Shown: positions 1 through 6,118 of the stretch, one piece after another
Layout: every line of letters starts with the position of its first letter
How positions within the stretch are numbered: position 1 is the stretch's first letter
Notes under the pieces: model-generated
What the model was told of the DNA's origin: nothing
What the model saw: the letters and a program-made list of their open reading frames with translations, nothing else
The model's database searches: none
Origin: Planctomycetaceae bacterium
GTDB lineage: Bacteria; Planctomycetota; Planctomycetia; Pirellulales; JAEUIK01
Direction: 5' to 3'
NCBI GenBank assembly: GCA_015493185.1
Contig: WGDQ01000072.1
Coordinates: 1 to 8,018 of the forward strand
Length of the DNA stretch: 8,018 bases
Made by a program: the position numbers and the translations under genes

Positions 1-177
1 CGCTAACTGGCCCCGATGCCAACACGCCGGCTACGGCAGGGCTAAGCGAATGCTCGCCACGCCCGATTGTGCCGCGGCGGCTGTGTTCCCCCGGCTCGAG
101 GTGCCTCCGGCGCGTCGCATCGCATCCCATCGTAAATGGGTTCGTTTTGTGGCTCCGGTGGCTTGCGCAGTTGGGAG
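1..177. other. Non-coding flank at window edge
   Basis: No convincing gene is seen here. The stretch lies downstream of the minus-strand gene that ends at 178. The only local structure is a small dyad, CCCAT/ATGGG at 126-130 and 136-140 around a 5-nt loop. It has no T-run on the minus strand, so it does not look like a good terminator for that gene. Confidence 0.4.
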
Positions 178-1668
178 CTAATGGTCGCGAGCCACCAGCT
201 CGGCGGCTCGCGGAATGCCGAACTGCGAGCGGAGCCACCGAGCAAGGGTTTGGGCCACCACTCGATTGCCAGCGTCGTTCCAGTCGTCGCCATGCCGCAC
301 GTAGAGCGTGGCGTCGGCCGCTTGCAAGTGGGGCAGCAGGTCGAGCAGCGGTATATCGTGCGATGCGGCAAACTCGATCATGCGCCGTTGTGGCAGGCCG
401 AGGTCGATCTGCTCCGGTCGGCAGCCGGCTCGCCGGCAAAGCTGGTCGCGAAGGTGCCGCTCGACCTGATAACGACACGGTATCAGCACCAAAGCCAGCG
501 GAATGGCGCGGCGTGCCGACTCTTCTGCCAGACGTTCGAGCTGTTCGAACGTTCGACGCCAGCCTTCGGCTGTCTCGGCACGAACCGTCGCGCGGCAAAT
601 CGACAGTTGCGTTGCCGCCTGTCGCAAATAGTGTTCGTAGTCGGGCCATTGCCGCAGCGGCAGGGCTGAGACACTCAATCCGCCCCGTTGCGATAGCATT
701 GCGGCGCTCCATTGGCAAAGCCGCAGACCTTGCCAATCGAAATCGAGCAAATGCGGCGGCTCCCGATCGCTCAAAACGTCGTCGGCCAAGGTGATAAAAA
801 CCACCACCAGGTCGGGGCGATAAGAGGCCACATCCTGAGCCAACACGGTGGCGTATTCTCGCGGACCCGCCGCAGGCAGAGCGAAACGCAATGCTTCCAA
901 GTCACCAAGCCGATGCTCCAGTTGGCCCAACACGTTGGTTTGCTCGTTGCCGCTCAAGAGCATTGCATCGCCGATAACGGCCAGGCGAAACGTGCCTGCG
1001 CGCCGGCGTGCGGGAAATTCGCGATCGCAGTAGCCAGCCCGGTTCACCCGCCAGCCTTGCCACTCGCTGCCAGGTGGCAACGTATGCTGGTGCAGCGCGA
1101 AACGCTGCGACACAGGCTGCGAAGCGGCCAGATCGTGCAAGCGAATGCCCAGCTCGACAGCCGGCAGCAGCACGGCCACCGCAAAGCCGGCATGACCGAA
1201 GCGAACCATCCAACGGGTTTGCCGCGCGGCGGCCAAATGCCGCCAGATGTGATTTTCCGAGGCCAACGGCAGCAGTGCCGCGGTGTACCACACCGACAAC
1301 GCTGCGGCGAAAGCATAGCGGGCTTCCGCATGACGTGTTAGCAGCAGCGAGAAACCGTAGCATGCCACCAGTCCGGCGAACGCCCAGCGACGGTAAATCG
1401 GCTGTCGATAGAGCGCCAAGCGGTGACCCGGCAGTCTTCGGCGGTGAGCCCGGGCAACAATCTTGGCCTGAAGCATGGCGGCCAACAACAACACGATGAC
1501 CGACACGTTGCGCAGCGTGCTCGCTTGCGCAAGTCGCCAGCCATCGTAGATCACCGCTACGGCAGCCAACAGCGATGTGGTGGGAAGTAGTATCAGCCAC
1601 CGAGTGGCGTGGCATGCACGCCCATCGGACGATGAGTTGGCAAGAGATGAAGCAGGCTGCCCGGTCAC
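178..1668 (-). CDS. Membrane-anchored SGNH/GDSL-hydrolase-like protein, probably catalytically inactive
   Basis: 496 residues. The N-terminal part has about five hydrophobic segments, roughly at residues 24-42, 55-67, 94-110, 117-134 and 157-173. A soluble domain follows from about residue 195 and resembles the SGNH-hydrolase family: an Asn-x-x-Gly-Tyr-x-Asp-Arg-Glu-Phe-Pro lead-in (209-219), a strand with block I at 228-235, a Tyr-Arg-Pro-Asp-Leu-Val-Val-Val strand at 283-290, an Ile-Pro-x-x-x-Gln-Val strand around 396-402, and a C-terminal block around 459-467. Two catalytic positions differ from the family: block I reads Gly-Asp-Ala (233-235) where Gly-Asp-Ser is expected, and the C-terminal Asp-x-His block reads Gly-Asp-Asp-Trp-Asn. 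The domain may therefore bind a ligand or carbohydrate without hydrolysing it, or may be decaying. The start is GTG at 1668, with a weak GGAC about 6 nt upstream; an in-frame stop lies further upstream and no ATG occurs nearby. It is transcribed away from the receptor gene and seems monocistronic here. The substrate is unknown. Confidence 0.75.
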   Translation of the reverse strand: MTGQPASSLANSSSDGRACHATRWLILLPTTSLLAAVAVIYDGWRLAQASTLRNVSVIVLLLAAMLQAKIVARAHRRRLPGHRLALYRQPIYRRWAFAGLVACYGFSLLLTRHAEARYAFAAALSVWYTAALLPLASENHIWRHLAAARQTRWMVRFGHAGFAVAVLLPAVELGIRLHDLAASQPVSQRFALHQHTLPPGSEWQGWRVNRAGYCDREFPARRRAGTFRLAVIGDAMLLSGNEQTNVLGQLEHRLGDLEALRFALPAAGPREYATVLAQDVASYRPDLVVVFITLADDVLSDREPPHLLDFDWQGLRLCQWSAAMLSQRGGLSVSALPLRQWPDYEHYLRQAATQLSICRATVRAETAEGWRRTFEQLERLAEESARRAIPLALVLIPCRYQVERHLRDQLCRRAGCRPEQIDLGLPQRRMIEFAASHDIPLLDLLPHLQAADATLYVRHGDDWNDAGNRVVAQTLARWLRSQFGIPRAAELVARDH

Positions 1669-1804
1669 GGCTCCGTCCGTGGAGAAAGTGGCCCCTCGTG
1701 ATCCTGGGGTGAACCGTACGACCGCGTCAGGTGGGCAGCATCAAAAGGTCGCCGCACGGTCAGGTCGATCGAAACCGCGAATGTGTCGATCGATCGAGCA
1801 TCTG

Positions 1805-1834
1805 TTCGTATCGCATCCGAACAAACCGAGTCAA
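1805..1834 (-). promoter_or_regulatory. Weak candidate promoter for the SGNH-like gene
   Basis: On the minus strand a TTGACT -35-like hexamer (1829-1834) is followed after 18 bp by TACGAA (1805-1810), a poor -10 match. It would give a leader of about 130 nt before the GTG at 1668. The -35 match is good but the -10 is weak, so this is only a candidate. Confidence 0.2.
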
Positions 1835-2234
1835 CGGCAAAAATTTTAACGTCCTCCCCCTCCCACCTCGCGCCAGGCGGATGCCATCGTCGAGCGATTT
1901 GTGCAGTCCGGCTTCGTTGCGCGACCCGGCCCCGCAGTGCGGCACGGTTGCCATAGCGATGGGCATCGATGCTTTCGTCGCATTGCTAGCACGCTCGCTT
2001 ACGCGGGCCCCGATGACGCTGGATGCGCAGTTGCAACGAAGAAAATGCGAACCATATCGCGCCGCGGCGTACGACCGATGCGTGCTGCTCTCTCCTATCG
2101 GTGCGTTTCAGCCCGCGGTCCGCTGCTTCCCGACTTCTTGGTTTCCTGTCTTCATTATTCTGGTCTGCTCGTTTTTCTCGTACTCGCCTTCTCTGGTTTG
2201 CCTTATCCACCGACCGTGTCGTCGATCCTCTTTG

Positions 2235-2266
2235 ACTGCTGGCACAGAAAACTGCTGGCACAGAAA
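2235..2266. repeat. Perfect 16-bp tandem duplication
   Basis: The 16-mer ACTGCTGGCACAGAAA occurs twice head to tail, at 2235-2250 and 2251-2266, with no mismatch. It lies at the end of the pyrimidine-rich tract, about 300 bp before the receptor start codon. A recent slippage duplication or a doubled binding site would both explain it. Confidence 0.9.
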
Positions 2267-2391
2267 GCGCGGGGTGCGGCGCTGCTTTGGCCGCAACCTA
2301 GGGCACTGCGCCTGCCGTTCGCGTTCCGGCGAAATCATGCAGGGCCTGCTTTCAAACTGGGAAAAGTTGGTAGGCGGCAGAGTTGCCGCAA

Positions 2392-2454
2392 ACCGGTGCA
2401 TCGAGGGTGACCGGTGCAACCGTCTCGACTCGCATAAAGCACACGACCGGTACG
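2392..2454. repeat. Three ACCGGT motifs on an 18-nt spacing
   Basis: ACCGGTGCA occurs at 2392-2400 and 2410-2418, and ACCGGTACG at 2446-2454. The start-to-start distances are 18 and 36 nt. The core ACCGGT is itself a palindrome. The set lies 107-169 bp upstream of the receptor ATG, which suits an upstream regulator-binding array, although a chance arrangement cannot be excluded. Confidence 0.45.
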
Positions 2455-2473
2455 CGTCGATAGGTACAAACTG

Positions 2474-2493
2474 TGCCACCTATTCGGGTGGCA
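2474..2493 (+). promoter_or_regulatory. Small hairpin in the receptor upstream region
   Basis: TGCCACC (2474-2480) and GGTGGCA (2487-2493) are perfect inverted repeats around a 6-nt loop. The hairpin lies about 68 nt before the receptor start codon and would fall in the 5' leader if transcription begins upstream. No T-run follows, so it is not a standard terminator. I could not match it to a known riboswitch. Confidence 0.4.
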
Positions 2494-2548
2494 TTGTCGT
2501 TTGCCGGCTTCAAACTCGCCGTGCCCCCAGTGATCGTCGTGTCCTTTC

Positions 2549-2560
2549 TGGAGAACTCCA
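2549..2560 (+). promoter_or_regulatory. Ribosome-binding site of the receptor inside a dyad
   Basis: TGGAG-AA-CTCCA is a perfect inverted repeat ending one base before the ATG at 2561. The GGAG part (2550-2553) is a good Shine-Dalgarno sequence at 7-nt spacing and supports this start. The 2-nt centre is too small for a normal RNA hairpin, so any function would more likely be in DNA, or through a partly opened stem. Confidence 0.55.
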
Positions 2561-4996
2561 ATGAGTGAAGGAAGGAAAAGAGCCTGGGCCATCCGTCGCC
2601 GGGTTGCTTCTCGTATTTCTCTCTGTGTCGTGTGCTGTGTGGCGCTCACCGCGGCCGGATGGTGTCATGCTGCCGATCTGGAATTCTCGGCGCTGGGGTC
2701 ATCCGGCCCGCTGGCTCGATATGTCGAAACATCGCAGCAGAATGGGCAGCCAGGCGGTGGGCAGTCCGGCAACGATGCTTTGCCCGGCGACGATTCATCG
2801 GCATTAGATGCGCCACAAGGCGATGCCCCGTCGTCCGAGGCTGAGCCCGAGTTGCCCTCGGTTACGGTCACGCCGCCGTCGGAAGACGTGCTGCCGCCCA
2901 CCCCGTCTCCGACGCCCGAGATTTCGTTCGATTCGCCCCTGTTGTTTCCGGGGTTGTCGGATCAGCGGTTCGAGGGGCTCAGTGGCGCGCTGCGTGGCAC
3001 ACGCAGTATTTTCGACGATCCCCGCGAGGTGACCATCATCGACCGGCAGCAGCTTACCGAACGCAACGCACGCGACATGGTCGAGGCACTGGAACGCGAA
3101 GTCGGTGTGTTGGTGCAACGCACCGGGCGCGGGCAAGCATCGCCGTTTGTGCGGGGGCTCACAGGTCCGGAAACGCTGATCTTGGTCGATGGCGTTCGCG
3201 TCAACAACTCCACGTTTCGCTTTGGTCCCAACCAGTACTTCGCCCTGTTCGACCCGGGCATGATCGAGCGGATCGAAGTCGTGCGCGGTCCGCAATCGGT
3301 GCTGTGGGGTTCGGATGCCATCGGTGGGGTGATCAACATCGTCACACGCGGTGCCGACCGACGATTCGGCCGTTGGAACGACTATTTCGGAGGCGAGTTC
3401 ATCGAATACTTCGGCACGGCCGACGCGGGCTCGTACAGCCGGCTGAATGTCGAGGGCTGGGTGGGTCGCGGCGGCGTCTTTGCGGGGGCCAGCTACCTGG
3501 ATGTGAACAACCTGGATCGTGGCGGCGAGCTGGGCCGACAGCCGTTTACCGACTATCGCCAAAACGCCGGCGACGTGCGGTTCGACTATCTGCTCGACGA
3601 CAACCAGTGGGTGACCGTCTCGCTGCAACATCTCGAACAAAACGGTGTGCCCCGCAGCGACAAGTTCCCGAAAGAGTTTCGTCGCTTCGATCCGCAGCAG
3701 CGCGATCTGGCTTATATCCGTTGGCAAGGCGTGAACCTCGACGGTGTGATCGACAGCTTCATGTTCACCGCTTCGTTTGGTCGGCAGAAAGAACGCACCG
3801 ACCGCCGCAAGCCGCTGACCAGCACGAATCTGGACGATTCGCAGTTCGACGTTGAAACCACCGGTCTGACCTTCCTGTTGGGCACCGATCTAGGCGGCCT
3901 GGGCTACGTTACTTATGGTGTGGATTGGTACTACGACGATGTCGACGCTTCGGCGGTCCGCATCGACGAAACAACCGGCACGGTGACCACGCGTACGCCG
4001 CAATTCCCACCCGATGCGATCTACGAGCGTGTTGGTGCCTTCTTGCAGTGGGATGTGGCGGTAACCGACCGTTTGACGGCCATCTCCGGATTCCGCTACA
4101 CGAATATCGACGCCGGAGCCACCGTATCGCTTTTCGATCCGAACGATCCGGCCTTTCCCAACGTGATGCCCACCCCCACGTCGATTGCCCCCAACTTCCA
4201 AGATTGGACGGGCACCGTGGGCCTGACCTACGCGGTGGCCTCCGACGTGCACTTGGTCGGGTCGGTTTCCGAAGGGTTTCGCGCACCGTTGCTTGACGAG
4301 CTGACCTCGGTTTCCTCGAACGTAAACGAGGGCGTCGACCTGCCGACACTGGGGCTGCGACCCGAGCGTAGCATCAACTACGAAGTCGGCATCAAGCTCG
4401 ATGGCCGCCGGCTCCGTGGTCAGGCATTTTATTTTTGGACCAATCTCGATGGTCTGATCGACCGTGTGTTGGTCGGCACCGACATCGGCGATCCGAACGA
4501 CCCGAACGACGATGTCGACTTTTTCCAACGCCGGAATGTGGGCGATGCGATCATCAACGGCTACGAGATGGCGGGCGAATATCTGCTAACGCCCACGTGG
4601 AGCGCGTACGGAAACTTCTGGTACACATACGGCAAGAACCGCACGGCCAACGAGCCCATCAGCCGCATCCCGCCGGCACAGGGTGTGCTTGGCCTGCGAT
4701 GGCGCGAACCGGTCGACCTGGGACGCACAACCGGCCGAAACTGGTTCGACATTTATGCCTGGATGGTTCGCCGGCAAGATCGACTCAGCGCTCGCGACAT
4801 CCGCGACTCGCGCATTCCCGTCGATGGAACGCCCGGCTACACCACCATCAACCTGCGGATGGGTCGCTATCTGGGACGCAACCAACTGGTTTCGCTGGGC
4901 CTCGAAAACATTTTCGACAAAGCCTACCGCGTTCACGGTTCGGGCGTCGACGGTCCTGGCATCACGGCCACCTTCGGCTGGCAACTGCGCCGTTAA
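2561..4996 (+). CDS. TonB-dependent outer-membrane receptor, substrate unknown
   Basis: 811 residues. An Arg-rich n-region and a hydrophobic core (about 19-33) end in Cys-His-Ala, giving a likely signal-peptidase cut near residue 37. A Gly/Ser/Pro/Asp-rich linker follows (about 43-125) and contains a TonB-box-like Glu-Leu-Pro-Ser-Val-Thr-Val-Thr at 97-104. The plug domain spans about 150-265, with hallmark motifs Phe-Val-Arg-Gly-Leu (196-200), Leu-Val-Asp-Gly-Val-Arg (208-213) and Val-Val-Arg-Gly-Pro-Gln-Ser-Val-Leu-Trp-Gly (240-250) leading into Gly-Gly-Val-Ile-Asn-Ile. The rest is a beta-barrel with Glu-Gly-Phe-Arg-Ala-Pro (571-576) and a late Leu-Glu-Asn-Ile-Phe-Asp-Lys-Ala-Tyr (781-789). 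These resemble siderophore, heme and cobalamin receptors of the FepA/CirA/BtuB type. TonB-ExbB-ExbD would power uptake across the outer membrane. The protein ends in Arg-Arg where an aromatic residue is usual. Neighbouring genes give no direct clue to the ligand. Confidence 0.93.
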   Translation: MSEGRKRAWAIRRRVASRISLCVVCCVALTAAGWCHAADLEFSALGSSGPLARYVETSQQNGQPGGGQSGNDALPGDDSSALDAPQGDAPSSEAEPELPSVTVTPPSEDVLPPTPSPTPEISFDSPLLFPGLSDQRFEGLSGALRGTRSIFDDPREVTIIDRQQLTERNARDMVEALEREVGVLVQRTGRGQASPFVRGLTGPETLILVDGVRVNNSTFRFGPNQYFALFDPGMIERIEVVRGPQSVLWGSDAIGGVINIVTRGADRRFGRWNDYFGGEFIEYFGTADAGSYSRLNVEGWVGRGGVFAGASYLDVNNLDRGGELGRQPFTDYRQNAGDVRFDYLLDDNQWVTVSLQHLEQNGVPRSDKFPKEFRRFDPQQRDLAYIRWQGVNLDGVIDSFMFTASFGRQKERTDRRKPLTSTNLDDSQFDVETTGLTFLLGTDLGGLGYVTYGVDWYYDDVDASAVRIDETTGTVTTRTPQFPPDAIYERVGAFLQWDVAVTDRLTAISGFRYTNIDAGATVSLFDPNDPAFPNVMPTPTSIAPNFQDWTGTVGLTYAVASDVHLVGSVSEGFRAPLLDELTSVSSNVNEGVDLPTLGLRPERSINYEVGIKLDGRRLRGQAFYFWTNLDGLIDRVLVGTDIGDPNDPNDDVDFFQRRNVGDAIINGYEMAGEYLLTPTWSAYGNFWYTYGKNRTANEPISRIPPAQGVLGLRWREPVDLGRTTGRNWFDIYAWMVRRQDRLSARDIRDSRIPVDGTPGYTTINLRMGRYLGRNQLVSLGLENIFDKAYRVHGSGVDGPGITATFGWQLRR

Positions 4997-5009
4997 GCGG
5001 CGCAGTTGC
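4981..5009 (+). terminator. Strong hairpin spanning the receptor stop codon
   Basis: GCAACTGCGCCG (4981-4992) pairs perfectly with CGGCGCAGTTGC (4998-5009) around the loop TTAAG, which contains part of the TAA stop (4994-4996). The 12-bp GC-rich stem comprises the last four codons and the first 12 bases after the loop. No T-run follows, so it is not a textbook intrinsic terminator. It could aid termination or protect the mRNA end. A further 10-bp palindrome GCTCGCGAGC lies at 5008-5017. Confidence 0.6.
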
Positions 5010-5211
5010 TCGCGAGCGATCCACAACGTATGGGTGAATGGCGTGGCCCGGTTGGCGTTTGGCGGTGCCGCCCATTGCACACGACCGATGGCGTCCAGGA
5101 CGCATCGGCGGCTCGTGGACTTGTGGCACCACGGACGGACGACTCGCACGGTCCACACGTAACGTGCCAACGCGTTACGACGCGCGCACTGGCTGAAAGC
5201 CCGGGTTCGCG
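5010..5211. other. Non-coding stretch between convergent genes
   Basis: No gene is recognised. A short dyad CGTAACG/CGTTACG (5158-5164 and 5173-5179, 8-nt loop) is present. Open frames run through it on both strands but continue antisense into the receptor gene and show no domain. Confidence 0.4.
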
Positions 5212-5354
5212 TTAGAAGGTGTCTTCAAAAGCGCTTCCAGGCCCGAGATGGTGAGCAGACGAATTGTCCTTGGACTGGTCGATGCGGACCGCTGACGAAA
5301 CGGTCGGCTCGCTCGCGATCGAAGCCGGGATTGGATCTTGAAGACACCTTCTTA
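5212..5354. mobile_element. MITE-like element with 14-bp terminal inverted repeats and TTA flanks
   Basis: GAAGGTGTCTTCAA at 5215-5228 is the exact reverse complement of 5338-5351. The resulting 137-bp unit is flanked directly on both sides by TTA (5212-5214 and 5352-5354), as expected for a 3-bp target-site duplication. The interior has no credible gene but contains a short internal hairpin (GACCG at 5287-5291, CGGTC at 5301-5305). Size, terminal repeats and flanks fit a non-autonomous miniature transposable element. A TNA-type duplication is known for part of the IS5 family, so an IS5-like parent is a reasonable guess, not shown here. It starts 13 bp beyond the arsC stop codon, and its inverted arms might also act as a transcript end for the ars cluster. 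Confidence 0.65.
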
Positions 5355-5367
5355 TTGGCAGGAAGCA

Positions 5368-5790
5368 TCAGGCTTCGTGCGCGGCCAGGTAATCGCGTAT
5401 CGTCTTGGCAATCTGATCGCGCACCGTGCGGAAGGCGGCCAGCACTTCGGTCTCGCTTCCCGTGGCGTGGGCCGGATCGGGAAACGGCCAGTGCAGCGTT
5501 TCTCGCGCGCCGGGAAACACCGGGCACGACTCCCGGGCCCGATCGCACACGGTGATGACCAGATCGAACGGCTCGTCGCGAAAACGATCCAGCGATTTGC
5601 TCTCCTGGCGGCTGATGTCGAGACCGATTTCGCGCATCACCTCGATCGCTCGCGGGTGTACGTAGCCGGCGGGGTTCGACCCGGCAGAATACACCTCCCA
5701 CGCCTTGCCACCTAACTGTCGCCACAAGCCTTCGGCCATTTGCGACCGGCACGAATTGCCTGTGCAAAGAATCAATACGCGGCCGCCCAT
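5368..5790 (-). CDS. arsC: Arsenate reductase, thioredoxin-coupled type
   Basis: 140 residues, close to the roughly 139 of the Bacillus subtilis/Staphylococcus ArsC group, with a low-molecular-weight-phosphatase fold. The P-loop Cys-Thr-Gly-Asn-Ser-Cys-Arg occupies residues 9-15, with the nucleophilic Cys at 9. The second and third redox cysteines are in Cys-Asp-Arg-Ala-Arg-Glu-Ser-Cys-Pro (Cys82 and Cys89), the same arrangement as Cys10/82/89 in that family. A His-Trp-Pro-Phe-Pro-Asp-Pro segment (100-106) matches the family's Asp-Pro region. It reduces cytoplasmic arsenate to arsenite, passing the disulfide from Cys9-Cys82 to Cys82-Cys89 and then to thioredoxin. The start is ATG at 5788-5790, preceded on the minus strand by AGAGGA about 7 nt upstream; longer in-frame extensions lack this signal and add non-homologous sequence. 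It is the last gene of the ars cluster, 328 bp after arsM. Confidence 0.93.
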   Translation of the reverse strand: MGGRVLILCTGNSCRSQMAEGLWRQLGGKAWEVYSAGSNPAGYVHPRAIEVMREIGLDISRQESKSLDRFRDEPFDLVITVCDRARESCPVFPGARETLHWPFPDPAHATGSETEVLAAFRTVRDQIAKTIRDYLAAHEA

Positions 5791-6118
5791 GGCGTGTTCC
5801 TCTTTTCTCTTCCGACACTTCGTGTTTTGCAGCGGCCTTCGCTGCATGTGAATTGCCGCCCCAAAGACCGTGCCGGCGCGCGGCGAAGCAAGTTGCCGGC
5901 ACCGAGGACTTTCTGGGCGCGCAGACAGCGCGGTTTTGCGTTGCCAACGTTGATTGAACTTCGAACTGGCAGATTCGATTGCCGCGGGCAGCGAAACATC
6001 GCGCAGCTGGAACGTATCGCGATCGTAAGGTTTCGAGTTCGAACCGCTGGGCCACGTCGTCCGCAAACGGCTGTCGCCGCACACGAACACCGCTGCTCGC
6101 GCTGCGTGAAACTCAGCA
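5791..6118. other. 328-bp gap between arsM and arsC
   Basis: No recognised gene. On the minus strand an ATG (6117-6119) overlaps the arsM stop as TGATG and opens a frame of 115 codons to 5772, but its product is Arg-rich, resembles no family known to me and runs past the arsC start. Two other minus frames have short protein-like stretches at adjacent positions, which may be remnants of a decayed gene. No clear promoter or operator was found. The palindrome CAACGTTG lies at 5945-5952. Confidence 0.4.

Larger units (their letters stand above)
1669..2560. other. 892-bp intergenic region between divergent genes
   Basis: No believable gene was found. Open frames exist on both strands (for example 1731-2564 plus, 1901-2410 plus, 2108-2479 minus), but their products are rich in Arg, Cys and Ser, lack recognisable domains and have no convincing ribosome-binding sites. 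Between about 2126 and 2235 the plus strand is strongly pyrimidine-rich, which makes one frame look hydrophobic by composition alone. The right half carries the tandem repeat, the spaced ACCGGT motifs, a hairpin and a dyad that are listed separately. The length is unusual for a simple divergent promoter region and could reflect a decayed gene, a non-coding RNA or complex regulation. Confidence 0.5.

Noticed and set aside
902..1615. 237-codon minus frame within the SGNH-like gene
   Set aside because: Out-of-frame overlap with the supported frame; its product has no recognisable domain.
1901..2410. Plus-strand frame with a hydrophobic, membrane-helix-like segment
   Set aside because: The hydrophobicity follows from the pyrimidine-rich tract at about 2126-2235, and the flanking residues are not protein-like.
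2380..2560. Cobalamin or other known riboswitch before the receptor
   Set aside because: No B12-box-like GCCACTG or other conserved riboswitch core could be found; only a simple hairpin is present.
1731..2564. Plus-strand open frame of 277 codons in the long gap
   Set aside because: Cys/Arg/Ser-rich product without a domain, no ribosome-binding site, and it overlaps the start of the receptor gene.
2804..3727. 307-codon frame antisense to the receptor gene
   Set aside because: It lies fully opposite a strongly supported gene; long antisense frames are common in GC-rich DNA.
5211..5354. Integron attC site
   Set aside because: GTTAGAA at 5211 is close to the core consensus, but the seventh base is wrong and no matching RYYYAAC lies at the other end. 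Terminal repeats with TTA flanks explain the structure better.
6030..6060. tRNA T-arm-like GGTTCGAA on the minus strand
   Set aside because: No acceptor, anticodon or D-arm could be assembled around it.
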